From an uncultured Megamonas sp. (GTDB lineage: Bacteria > Bacillota_C > Negativicutes > Selenomonadales > Selenomonadaceae), in NCBI GenBank assembly GCA_900556715.1, contig USPM01000014.1, positions 1-21,750 of the forward strand: DNA of 21,750 nucleotides, in the 5' to 3' direction. Numbering within the stretch: position 1 is the first letter of the stretch; each line of letters starts with the position of its first letter. The notes under the pieces are model-generated. The model did not search any database. It saw nothing but the letters and a program-made list of their open reading frames with translations, and had not been told where the DNA came from. Below, one piece after another: positions 1 through 7,911 of the stretch. The translations under genes were made by a program, and so were the position numbers.

Positions 1-317
1 TTTTATAAACCTTAATCTTTAAGGGGATAAATATCAACAGATACTGTACGAAAACCAAGCGATCCAAATCAGTATGCCGTAAATATTGAGATAAATATCA
101 ACAGATACTGTACGAAAACACTGCTAATAAGTCTACCCATTCGTTAACTTCATGATAAATATCAACAGATACTGTACGAAAACCCTGTGTATAACAGTAT
201 GGGCAGTCATCCTCTTGGATAAATATCAACAGATACTGTACGAAAACTCTATCATGTTGTTCATTTAGTACGGCATCAAAAAAGGATAAATATCAACAGA
301 TACTGTACGAAAACTGG

Positions 318-349
318 GTGCTTAGTCTTATGGACTAGGCACTTTTTTT
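318..349 (+). terminator. Intrinsic terminator carried inside CRISPR spacer 5
   Basis: Within the spacer at 315-352, GTGCTTAGTC (318-327) pairs with GACTAGGCAC (333-342) over 10 bp with one G-U pair and a 5-nt loop, followed at once by seven T residues. This is a textbook Rho-independent terminator in the direction of array transcription. It is most simply explained as a captured protospacer from a phage or plasmid terminator. Whether it stops array transcription in the cell is not known. Confidence 0.75.
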
Positions 350-1135
350 ATAGATAAATATCAACAGATACTGTACGAAAACAGTAGGCTTACTTTTGTT
401 TCCGTGAACATTTCGCCTGATAAATATCAACAGATACTGTACGAAAACGAAAAAATCTCCATATTAAAATAAAATCTCTCAAGATAAATATCAACAGATA
501 CTGTACGAAAACGGACAAATTATTTTTAAGAGTAGAAAAGCCAGAAGATAAATATCAACAGATACTGTACGAAAACAAATTTTCATTCAGTTTGTATCGG
601 CAGTTACGCTGATAAATATCAACAGATACTGTACGAAAACGTAATTATTTTTTTTAATGCTTTTCCCTCGAAATATGATAAATATCAACAGATACTGTAC
701 GAAAACTTGTTTTTCCTCCTATTTTCTGGTGCGTACTAAGATAAATATCAACAGATACTGTACGAAAACACCATTTTCTTTTGTTTGCGTTGGCACCGAT
801 GAAGATGATAAATATCAACAGATACTGTACGAAAACATTGTTGAACAAATACGAAAACAACCAGCAGGAGAGATAAATATCAACAGATACTGTACGAAAA
901 CCACAAAATTTAATAATTTAGATGATGATAGTGAAGAAGATAAATATCAACAGATACTGTACGAAAACAAATACATCTTTTGCTTTGCTCTCGCTTTATT
1001 AAGATAAATATCAACAGATACTGTACGAAAACCAGCAATCTTAGAGTTAATTGAATATATAAAAAAGGAGATAAATATCAACAGATACTGTACGAAAACA
1101 CCAGTTTTAAATTGTTTTGCTTGTGTAAATCCCAT

Positions 1136-1165
1136 GATAAATATCAACAGTTACTGTAAAAAAAG
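1136..1165 (+). repeat. Degenerate terminal CRISPR repeat
   Basis: This copy differs from the consensus at four positions: 16 (A to T, in the hairpin loop), 24 and 25 (CG to AA) and 30 (C to G). The ACAG/CTGT stem is intact, so Cas6 could still cut the last spacer free. The changes outside the loop fall in the 8-nt tag, which no downstream spacer uses. Its 3' end runs directly into the array terminator. Confidence 0.9.
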
Positions 1166-1206
1166 ACTTGTTATAGTTATTTTTCTATAACAAGCCTTTT
1201 TATTTT
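1160..1206. terminator. Shared bidirectional terminator between CRISPR array and cas operon
   Basis: CTTGTTATAG (1167-1176) and CTATAACAAG (1185-1194) form a perfect 10-bp stem with an 8-nt loop. A T-rich tract follows on the + strand (1197-1206) and an A-tract precedes it (1158-1164), giving a T-tract on the - strand. It therefore fits as terminator for both the rightward array and the leftward cas operon, whose last stop codon is at 1210. A near-copy occurs at 7934-7970. Confidence 0.85.
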
Positions 1207-1209
1207 GCT

Positions 1210-1980
1210 TTAATTTAATTTTATCTGTATTGCTCCCATGCCTAGATGCGTATTTACTCCTATTGATGTATACTGGGAAAATTCTGCCAACATTAAGATT
1301 ATTTTATTTGCCATTATATTATTTTTTAAACTAAACCTACATTTTCCTTGAAATGTAGGTCTTTTTTTGCCATTTATCAGCTGTGGTCTTAAAATGACTT
1401 CATAATCATCTAGCTGTATTTCTTGTGCTAGATTTTCAATTAAATCTTGTTCATACAATTTTTCATCAATGGCAAATAAATTCCAGATAGCGACTAAATT
1501 CATTATTATATCATGCGATTGACAAATCATTTTATCTTCTTCGCCAAACAATAAAGTCGGTGTCAAAAAATTAAATTCAATATAGCTACTTTTCAATCTA
1601 CGTGTAAAATATTTCGTTACTAATTGCTTATATGTAGCACTATGAATATAACTTTTCTTCTCTATCTGAAATACTATCTTATCAGCTGTTATAAACTCAC
1701 AATTTTCCTTCGTCAATTTATCCATCAATCTATAAGCTATATTTTCTGTAGCTTCTTGATTTAGTGTAGCAATCCGCCAATAATATATATCTTCAGCCTC
1801 TATATCTTTTATTATATATTGCGTATATGGCTTTATCATCTGCATAGATAAATATTCTCGATACTTGTCGTCTACATATTGCATCAAAATATCATTCATA
1901 ATTGACGCTAAAGATTTTTCTTCTTTTTGTATTTCTTCATCAGCTTTAGCTTTTAATACTATCTCAATTATTTTCAACAT
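1210..1980 (-). CDS. cas6: CRISPR pre-crRNA endoribonuclease Cas6
   Basis: This 256-residue RAMP protein should cut the array transcript in each repeat to release crRNAs with the 8-nt tag for the Csm complex. The C-terminal glycine-rich loop typical of Cas6 is visible at residues 239-249 (SIGVNTHLGMG), and the motif IKPYTQYI at 49-56 matches the conserved segment that follows the catalytic region in clostridial-type Cas6. The odd point is residue 45: many Cas6 proteins have the general-acid His a few residues before that motif (LHEQ-like), while this one reads LSMQ. The remaining His residues are at other places. The start ATG lies 2 nt after the csm5 stop, so it is the last gene of the cas operon. 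Base composition is strongly AT-rich, like its operon partners. Family assignment is firm; the catalytic mechanism is uncertain. Confidence 0.9.
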   Translation of the reverse strand: MLKIIEIVLKAKADEEIQKEEKSLASIMNDILMQYVDDKYREYLSMQMIKPYTQYIIKDIEAEDIYYWRIATLNQEATENIAYRLMDKLTKENCEFITADKIVFQIEKKSYIHSATYKQLVTKYFTRRLKSSYIEFNFLTPTLLFGEEDKMICQSHDIIMNLVAIWNLFAIDEKLYEQDLIENLAQEIQLDDYEVILRPQLINGKKRPTFQGKCRFSLKNNIMANKIILMLAEFSQYTSIGVNTHLGMGAIQIKLN

Positions 1981-1982
1981 AA

Positions 1983-3167
1983 TTATACTTTACCTATCTT
2001 CGCTATACCTAGCAAAGTCAATTTTCCATTATATTTTGTAGCCTTCAATGTTCGTGGAGCAATCTTCGTATCTCTTATACCACTATTTACTCTTTGTTTG
2101 AATTTCATATTTAAATATCTACTGATAAATTCTTTTGCTTTCATCTTTGTAGGTACTAGATAAGCCACTAGAGTTTTCGTCAAAAAACCTGTACCACCAC
2201 CGATATAAGTATTGCCTAAGTTCGCATCATTAAATAAAAATCCATAATCTTTGCCAAAAGCAGATGATAATAATTCATTACTAGCGTCAAAGAAATTTTG
2301 TATCATTATTAAAATATCTTCTGCTGAATTTATATTTAACTTTTGCGTAAATCTTTTTTCTATCTGCATATCAAAATAAAATCTCGTCTTCGGCTCTATA
2401 CATTCACGATAAACACTTAGCGAATTTTCTTTTATATAATTATCTTTCACTGCCAAATCAATTTTTTTCAATAAAACTAAGTTATTATGCTTAGTTTCTG
2501 CCATAGCATCACTTAATTTTATTCCCTGCATAAAATTATAATACTCACTTTTTGTACTTTTCTTATCGTATTTCGTATATTCTCTCTTTCCTGTACCTTC
2601 TATTTCAGCCGTCAATAATCTATTTAAATTATTTTCAACCCTTTTTATTTCATCATAAGATTTATTACCATTTATAGCTCTTTCCAAACTTTGCCAAAGT
2701 CTTTGTTTTAAATGCGGATTTTTTTGCAATAAATCATATAAAATAGCCGTTCTTATCAAGCCTTTTAGCGTACTACCTGGTATATAAGCACTGCCATCTA
2801 TTAATTTTGTCTGCAAAATAATATCATTTAAACTATCTTTACTTATCTTATCTATATTTTCATGTGCGATTAATTTATATTTTACGACTTCTTTTATATC
2901 CTCGATATTATAACCTTGCTCTATCAACCATTTATATAATATTTTTCGTGGTTTAGCCTTATCATTGATAAAATCCATATAAGCAGGAAATAATTTTTTC
3001 GTATAAATAAATTTATGCCATAACAAAGGATTTAAAAAATATGCTACTTGATTTTTACTATCATATATATAATCTGTAGTATTTAATTTTTCATTACTGG
3101 CTATATTGACAGGTGTGATGATATCCAGATACATTTTATTAAATTCTATCAAATTCGTATTATTCAT
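1983..3167 (-). CDS. csm5: Type III-A CRISPR RAMP protein Csm5
   Basis: This 394-residue RAMP protein is expected to cap the 3' end of crRNA in the Csm complex and help its maturation. The RAMP signature IPGSTLKG is at residues 129-136, followed by LIRTAIL, as in Csm3 and Csm5. A second glycine-rich stretch, YIGGGTGF, lies in the C-terminal half. Its size fits the Csm5 family and its place between csm4 and cas6 is standard. The start ATG overlaps the end of csm4 by 8 nt (ATGAATAA), indicating translational coupling. The identity rests on motif, length and order; no other RAMP subtype fits as well. Confidence 0.93.
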   Translation of the reverse strand: MNNTNLIEFNKMYLDIITPVNIASNEKLNTTDYIYDSKNQVAYFLNPLLWHKFIYTKKLFPAYMDFINDKAKPRKILYKWLIEQGYNIEDIKEVVKYKLIAHENIDKISKDSLNDIILQTKLIDGSAYIPGSTLKGLIRTAILYDLLQKNPHLKQRLWQSLERAINGNKSYDEIKRVENNLNRLLTAEIEGTGKREYTKYDKKSTKSEYYNFMQGIKLSDAMAETKHNNLVLLKKIDLAVKDNYIKENSLSVYRECIEPKTRFYFDMQIEKRFTQKLNINSAEDILIMIQNFFDASNELLSSAFGKDYGFLFNDANLGNTYIGGGTGFLTKTLVAYLVPTKMKAKEFISRYLNMKFKQRVNSGIRDTKIAPRTLKATKYNGKLTLLGIAKIGKV

Positions 3168-4182
3168 AATCTATCCCCACAAACATACCCATACCATTTC
3201 GATAAATAGGATAAGATATGCCCTCATATTCTTCTTTTAGCATCATGCCTTCTAAATACTTCATCAAACAAGAACCTTCTGCTAACATATATAGATTATT
3301 TTTTCGCTTCTTATTATGTGTATTTTGGTCATAGATAAAACCACTGCGTTTTACAATCTTATAATTGCCAACAGATATATATTTTACATCTTCTTTTCTA
3401 GGCAATAATGGTGCTATACATAATTTTCTGCCCCTATTTACACTCATATCCATATTTATCATTTTAGTTAAAATCAAAATATCTCTATATTTGCTAATTT
3501 CTCCATTTAAAATTTTAGGATTTCTAAAAAATTTATATTTACCATAACCACTGCTTTTTTTGCCACCAATACCACTATAACCTAGACTTTCTATTATTTT
3601 TTCCATAATAATAGCGTCATCATCATCTTCATAACCCAAGATAAAATACAATCCTGCATTATCATTGAATTTATAGCTATTCACAAAATAAGGTAAAGGC
3701 TCTTGACCTCTACAAGCTACTTTTTCCATTGTATTTTCTATAGCAAAAATAGGGTTATCTATGCTATATACTTCTTTATCATTTATAGATTGTAGCCAAT
3801 TTTTAATTTCACTAATGCGAATAAAATCTTCTTTATCATTTTGCTTCCATAATCTACTGTATTTTTTCTGTTCAGGATAAGAGTCTATCTTCGACAAATT
3901 ATCGACAGATAAATATATCTTTGGCAAAAATAATTGTAAATCATCATTTTGGACAGAATAATAATAAGGAAATAAACTGGATATCGCTAATTTTCTCTGC
4001 TCAAATTTTTCAATAATATTTTGTAGTATTTCCTTAGAAATCAAATTAGCTTCTGAACAAATGGCACTAAAATAAGTATCTGCACTACAATAAAAACTAG
4101 CTTTTTCTAAATCTCCGCCAAAATTATTATCCGCAAAATGCACAGGTGTCAAAAACTCTAAAAAATAAATTCTATATTTCAT
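3160..4182 (-). CDS. csm4: Type III-A CRISPR RAMP protein Csm4
   Basis: Csm4 binds the 5' tag of the crRNA and anchors Cas10 at the base of the Csm complex. The chosen start (340 residues, MKYRIYFLEFLTPVHF) is preceded by AAGGGA about 11 nt upstream and overlaps the csm3 stop by 11 nt. An in-frame ATG at 4227 would overlap csm3 by 56 nt and add 15 residues that do not resemble the family. The N-terminal beta strand followed by TPVHF is typical of Csm4, and the glycine-rich loop GYSGIGGKKSSGYG is at residues 201-214. The neighbours on both sides overlap it, so it belongs to one polycistronic message. The family call is strong. Confidence 0.93.
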   Translation of the reverse strand: MKYRIYFLEFLTPVHFADNNFGGDLEKASFYCSADTYFSAICSEANLISKEILQNIIEKFEQRKLAISSLFPYYYSVQNDDLQLFLPKIYLSVDNLSKIDSYPEQKKYSRLWKQNDKEDFIRISEIKNWLQSINDKEVYSIDNPIFAIENTMEKVACRGQEPLPYFVNSYKFNDNAGLYFILGYEDDDDAIIMEKIIESLGYSGIGGKKSSGYGKYKFFRNPKILNGEISKYRDILILTKMINMDMSVNRGRKLCIAPLLPRKEDVKYISVGNYKIVKRSGFIYDQNTHNKKRKNNLYMLAEGSCLMKYLEGMMLKEEYEGISYPIYRNGMGMFVGIDYE

Positions 4183-4876
4183 TATTAACAGTTCCCTTAA
4201 AATTACATTCGTATTTATTAACATCAATTTTCTTATTTATAGCTTTAACTTTAAAATCACTGAATTTCACTCTACCATATCCACGAGAACCATGTCCGCC
4301 AAGATAATCCATCTGTAATAATTGAAAACCTTGAGCTAAAATCTTCATATCTTCATCTATCTGCTCTTCATCTTCAATATTATAAACAAGTTTAAATTCA
4401 AATTCTGCCCCAGCTGGTACTCTTTCAATCTGACGAGGATTTGCCGAACCTGTCAATCTCGCTATGGTATTTTCCCATTTTATCTCGCCAATATAAGTAT
4501 CTGTATCGAGATTTTTAAATAATTCTACACTTTCACTAGTTAAAAATAAATCAAAAAACTGCAATCTTGCAAAACAAGCACCTTTTTTCCCTGCTGAACC
4601 AAATAAACGCGATATCACTTCATCATCATCATCTATATTATTTAAAATTAAATTTTTACATCTACTCTTAGCTAATAAAGTGCGAATTTTGCCCTTCAAA
4701 GAACTGCCTGGAATAATTGGTTCATGAGTCAGACAATCGCGAATAAATGGACTATCCACCGCCCCAATAGGTGCAAAATCACTATTTGCCCCTATATGCA
4801 TACCTGTTATGAGCTTTAAATTTGCCGTAATAAATAATTTCCCCTGTAATTGTCTTTGTCCTTGTATATTCATCAT
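4172..4876 (-). CDS. csm3: Type III-A backbone subunit and target-RNA nuclease Csm3
   Basis: Csm3 forms the helical backbone of the Csm complex and cuts target RNA at 6-nt steps. The 234-residue protein has the family motif GAVDSP, whose Asp41 aligns with the catalytic Asp33 of Streptococcus thermophilus Csm3 (GAIDSP), so slicer activity looks intact. IPGSSLKGKIRTLL follows, then RLFG, ANPRQIER and the C-terminal glycine loop LGGHGSRGYG, all characteristic. The start is the first of two adjacent ATG codons; it overlaps the csm2 stop by 4 nt (ATGA) and has GGAGG about 9 nt upstream inside csm2. This is the best conserved gene of the operon. Confidence 0.97.
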   Translation of the reverse strand: MMNIQGQRQLQGKLFITANLKLITGMHIGANSDFAPIGAVDSPFIRDCLTHEPIIPGSSLKGKIRTLLAKSRCKNLILNNIDDDDEVISRLFGSAGKKGACFARLQFFDLFLTSESVELFKNLDTDTYIGEIKWENTIARLTGSANPRQIERVPAGAEFEFKLVYNIEDEEQIDEDMKILAQGFQLLQMDYLGGHGSRGYGRVKFSDFKVKAINKKIDVNKYECNFKGTVNNEI

Positions 4877-5289
4877 TTATCTTGTCCTCCATAAAATTTA
4901 TGAAATGCCACTAAAGCCTCTACATATTTACAAAATTTCTCAAAAGCTTTTATATCGCCATTGATGTCTTTTACCATATTCAATAAATCTGCTTTTTCTA
5001 TAAACTCCCTAACTAAATTATCTCTACCTGCTTGATAAGACATATTCACACGCAAAAATTCTATTTCCATTTGCAATTCTTCATCTAATTGCAATTCTTC
5101 ATCTAATTTTTTCTCTTTAGACTTAGCTATTTTATAGATATCCACCTTATTTTTTAAGATATTCACCGCTGTTAAAATTTTTCTTATTTGATTAGTTTTT
5201 AGCTCTATAACTAATTTATCATGATTTTTTTTATTTGGTTTACGTATAGATTTTATTGCTAATTCCGCTTTATCCACTATATTTTCCAT
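4873..5289 (-). CDS. csm2: Type III-A small subunit Csm2
   Basis: This 138-residue, mostly helical, Lys/Glu-rich protein lies in the csm2 position between cas10 and csm3. Csm2 forms the inner filament of the Csm complex along the crRNA-target duplex. It is poorly conserved at sequence level, so the call rests on size, helical character (the C-terminal part FEKFCKYVEALVAFHKFYGG is family-like) and gene order. The start is 6 nt after the cas10 stop, with AAAAAGGAG overlapping the end of cas10. An exact 18-bp tandem duplication inside the gene repeats the residues LDEELQ. Confidence 0.9.
   Translation of the reverse strand: MENIVDKAELAIKSIRKPNKKNHDKLVIELKTNQIRKILTAVNILKNKVDIYKIAKSKEKKLDEELQLDEELQMEIEFLRVNMSYQAGRDNLVREFIEKADLLNMVKDINGDIKAFEKFCKYVEALVAFHKFYGGQDK
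5072..5107 (-). repeat. 18-bp exact tandem duplication inside csm2
   Basis: Bases 5072-5089 and 5090-5107 are identical 18-mers. They keep the frame and give LDEELQ twice in a row in a predicted helix. Two perfect copies suggest a recent slippage event. Confidence 0.95.
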
Positions 5290-5295
5290 AAATAT

Positions 5296-7782
5296 TTACT
5301 CCTTTTTATCTCTTAAATAATATACTAATAAATTTAAAGCAGTCGCTAATTGCTTTTTATCTTCATTATTATTTATCCATTGATACATTTTACTTACAAA
5401 ATCTTCATATACTTTTCTTTTTTGCTCATCTTTATCTTGTTTAGGTTGCATTCTCGCTAATACATAAGCAAATCTTGCTATATTCAATTTATCTTCATCT
5501 GCTAATTGAATTAAATCCATCAATCTATAAATTAAACTCTTTCCTACAGATAATTTATTAAATTTATCACCATCAAAAGAAAGACGAGCTAATAAATAAT
5601 TCATCTTCTCTTTGCAGACCTTCATTTCAAAATCCGCCCATGTATATATATGCTTGCACTCTAGCTGACCATTTGCTTTTAAATTCGTTTCCATACCAAA
5701 TAAAGCTATGCTATTTTTATCTTTCCTATTCTTGCTCATTTGTACTAATAAACCTGCAATCTCTGCCATCTTACTGATAGGATATGTCGGGCTAAACATT
5801 GCCATACCTGCACTGAGTGTCAATTTTCCATTAGTAAATTGTTTAAAAGCTCTATTTATATCTATTGCTACTTCCAATACTTCGTCCCATGCACCAACCA
5901 AAAATAAATCATCACCGCCAGCATAAATAATATTTACCTTGCGTTTTGGGGCTTTAGCTATGCCAAAAATATTAAAAGCTTTCTCTTCAAAATCTACACA
6001 CCCTGTTAAATCGCCAGCACAGATTTTATTTATCGCCACTTTAAAAAACATAGATATATCTTTTGATAAATCCGCATAGCGAGATAAGGTAGCGTATCTT
6101 AAATTATCTTCTATTTTATCTTTATCGCTTACAAAACCACTGCTAAAAGCTATACCTAAATCATCTACATCTAATCGCAATACACCTAATCTTTTTATAC
6201 CTTTATCTATTTTGCAACTACTCTTAGCTAAATCATCAAAAGTCATGACCTCATCATTTTCATTTTTGGCACTATAATCTGCTAAATATAAACGTATAGC
6301 CAAATCATTTTCTAAAAGATTATTTTTACTATAAATACGCAGGATTTTTCCTTTAAACATATCTATATCTTCTATATTTACAGCATACATATATAAATCT
6401 TTATCTTTGCCAAAAATTTTGATGCCACCATCTATTTTTTCCTCACTGATGACAAAAACTAAATCTTGTGTCAATATATCTTGCCCTAATTTATATAAAT
6501 TCAGACAAAATTCACAAGCAATTTCTTCATCACTATTATATTTCCAAAGTTTATCTACTAAATTATGACAGATATTACATTCTTTTTTAGCTGTATTTTC
6601 TTCTTTTTCTACATTAAATATATGCTCTAAAAAATCTTCATCTTTGCTATATCGTATAGTTTTATCATCTTTTAATTTTTTATTAACTGTAGCGAATAAA
6701 TTTCCTTGAGCTTCAGATTTCATCAAATTATTAGCACTGCATTCAGCCGTACCGATAGCTAAATATAGATTAATGCCTATATTTTCCATCAGCCATCTAT
6801 TCATCTTTGCTTGTAATTTATCTATAGCTTTTTTTGTATCTTCTATATTCGGAGCTAAAATATAAAAATGCCCTCCACCAGAATATAATACATTTGCTCT
6901 TGATAGTCCTATTTGTTCTAAATATTCATCTATAAATTCTTCTAATAATAAATCAATATAAAGTGAGCGACCTCTCAAGGTTTTCAAAGCACCTTTTGAT
7001 GGAATAGTATAAATAAAATCCTGTATACCTGATATATCACCAGAAATTAAAAGATATATTTTTTCATTTCTAAAAATTTTACTGCCACTATTAAAACAAT
7101 ATTTTTTATAATCTTGTATCTGTTGTTCATCAAAATATAATTTCATACAACTAGCCACTGCTGATGTTATTTTTGAATGAACATATAATGAAATATCACA
7201 AACTTCTGCTCTATTTGTACTCGATGGTACATATGAAAAACCTTCTTCTAGAATTTGCAATAATTGATTTATCGATATCTGACTTATATCTTTTGTGATA
7301 AAATGTGATTTTATCTTATTCACTAAAGCTTCATAATTACTATTCGTTGCCAAAGAAATATCTTTTTGTGGATAATTAAACGCTTTATTTATATCTTTGT
7401 ATATTAAAGGATATTTATTTGCTACTTGTATTTCTTTATCACTATAAAAAACACTAAATATACTATCCAAATTTAATTTCGGATCAAAACCCTTTTCTTC
7501 TCCTTCATTTTCTCGTCTATCCATGCCTGAAGCAATATTATCTGCTTCATAAACAATATATGCTAAATCATTTTTATCTAATTTGGCTTTTTGGAGATAA
7601 TCTTTATGATGATATCTCACACAATTCAATAAACGCTTTGTTTCTTCATTTGGTTTTAAATACTGCTCTAAAAAATCTCCACCTAATTTAGAATGATTTA
7701 TCCTTTTGTTCATTGCACGATAACATACTTTTCCTATATCATGCAGTAAAGCACCTTTGATTAAAATTTCTTTTTCCTTCAT
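5296..7782 (-). CDS. cas10: Type III-A CRISPR signature protein Cas10/Csm1
   Basis: This 828-residue large subunit of the Csm complex is expected to cut ssDNA with its HD domain and make cyclic oligoadenylates with its Palm domain when target RNA is bound. Visible in order: an HD motif at His14-Asp15 (LLHDIGK) with YHHKD further on; first Palm region with SGDISGIQDF (from Ser247) and SGGGHFY (Gly302-304); a zinc ribbon with CxxC at 402/405 and 423/426; the cyclase GGDD at 622-625 (YAGGDDLFLV); and a helical C-terminal domain. All known catalytic motifs look intact. AGAGG lies 8 nt before the ATG. It is the first gene of the six-gene operon. No gene for a cyclic-oligoadenylate effector (csm6/csx1) is in the window. 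Confidence 0.97.
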   Translation of the reverse strand: MKEKEILIKGALLHDIGKVCYRAMNKRINHSKLGGDFLEQYLKPNEETKRLLNCVRYHHKDYLQKAKLDKNDLAYIVYEADNIASGMDRRENEGEEKGFDPKLNLDSIFSVFYSDKEIQVANKYPLIYKDINKAFNYPQKDISLATNSNYEALVNKIKSHFITKDISQISINQLLQILEEGFSYVPSSTNRAEVCDISLYVHSKITSAVASCMKLYFDEQQIQDYKKYCFNSGSKIFRNEKIYLLISGDISGIQDFIYTIPSKGALKTLRGRSLYIDLLLEEFIDEYLEQIGLSRANVLYSGGGHFYILAPNIEDTKKAIDKLQAKMNRWLMENIGINLYLAIGTAECSANNLMKSEAQGNLFATVNKKLKDDKTIRYSKDEDFLEHIFNVEKEENTAKKECNICHNLVDKLWKYNSDEEIACEFCLNLYKLGQDILTQDLVFVISEEKIDGGIKIFGKDKDLYMYAVNIEDIDMFKGKILRIYSKNNLLENDLAIRLYLADYSAKNENDEVMTFDDLAKSSCKIDKGIKRLGVLRLDVDDLGIAFSSGFVSDKDKIEDNLRYATLSRYADLSKDISMFFKVAINKICAGDLTGCVDFEEKAFNIFGIAKAPKRKVNIIYAGGDDLFLVGAWDEVLEVAIDINRAFKQFTNGKLTLSAGMAMFSPTYPISKMAEIAGLLVQMSKNRKDKNSIALFGMETNLKANGQLECKHIYTWADFEMKVCKEKMNYLLARLSFDGDKFNKLSVGKSLIYRLMDLIQLADEDKLNIARFAYVLARMQPKQDKDEQKRKVYEDFVSKMYQWINNNEDKKQLATALNLLVYYLRDKKE

Positions 7783-7901
7783 TTATATATCCTCTACTTT
7801 TTAAATTAAATCTATAATTCATTTTATTAAATCAATAGAATTTATAATTCATCTTTATATTCTTAAACATCATATTATATAAATCCTGCTTTTTTCTCTA
7901 A
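7783..7901 (-). promoter_or_regulatory. Upstream region of the cas operon with weak promoter candidate
   Basis: Reading the - strand, TATAAT (7879-7874) follows TTAGAG (7901-7896) with a 16-bp spacer; the -10 is perfect but the -35 is poor. Downstream, the string TATAATTCAT (as ATGAATTATA on the - strand) occurs twice, 30 bp apart (about 7813-7822 and 7843-7852), which could be coincidence in such AT-rich DNA or a paired operator. No other gene is present in the stretch 7783-8000. Confidence 0.35.
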
Positions 7902-7911
7902 TTTTAGCATT

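Larger units (their letters stand above)
26..1165 (+). CRISPR. CRISPR array, type III-A style, 18 repeats and 17 spacers; continues beyond the left edge
   Basis: Seventeen identical 30-bp repeats (starting GATAAATATC, ending TGTACGAAAAC) begin at 26, 90, 154, 218, 285, 353, 419, 483, 547, 611, 677, 740, 807, 872, 939, 1003 and 1070; a degenerate copy begins at 1136. Spacers are 33-38 bp and all different. Repeat bases 12-15 (ACAG) pair with 19-22 (CTGT) around an ATA loop. The 8 nt after the stem, ACGAAAAC, match the form of type III-A crRNA 5' tags (ACGRRAAC-like in known Csm systems), so transcription is + strand with Cas6 cutting predicted between bases 22 and 23. The degenerate repeat at the right end marks the trailer, so the leader should lie to the left, outside the window. 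Bases 1-25 are probably the end of another spacer. The matching type III-A cas operon lies convergently just to the right. Confidence 0.98.

Noticed and set aside
56..1135. Strand bias of spacer targets deduced from short open frames within spacers
   Set aside because: Several spacers read open in one or both directions, but 33-38 bp is too short for this to mean anything without protospacer matches.
654..1147. Open frames of 66-116 codons across the CRISPR array on both strands
   Set aside because: They consist of repeat-encoded peptides (such as NINRYCTKT or FRTVSVDIY) recurring once per repeat unit, with no ribosome-binding site; they are products of the periodic array.
1210..7782. Type III-B (Cmr) or III-D assignment of the cas operon
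   Set aside because: A small Csm2-like protein, Csm3 with GAVDSP, the order csm2-csm3-csm4-csm5 and Csm1-style Cas10 with an N-terminal HD fit III-A; no cmr genes are seen.
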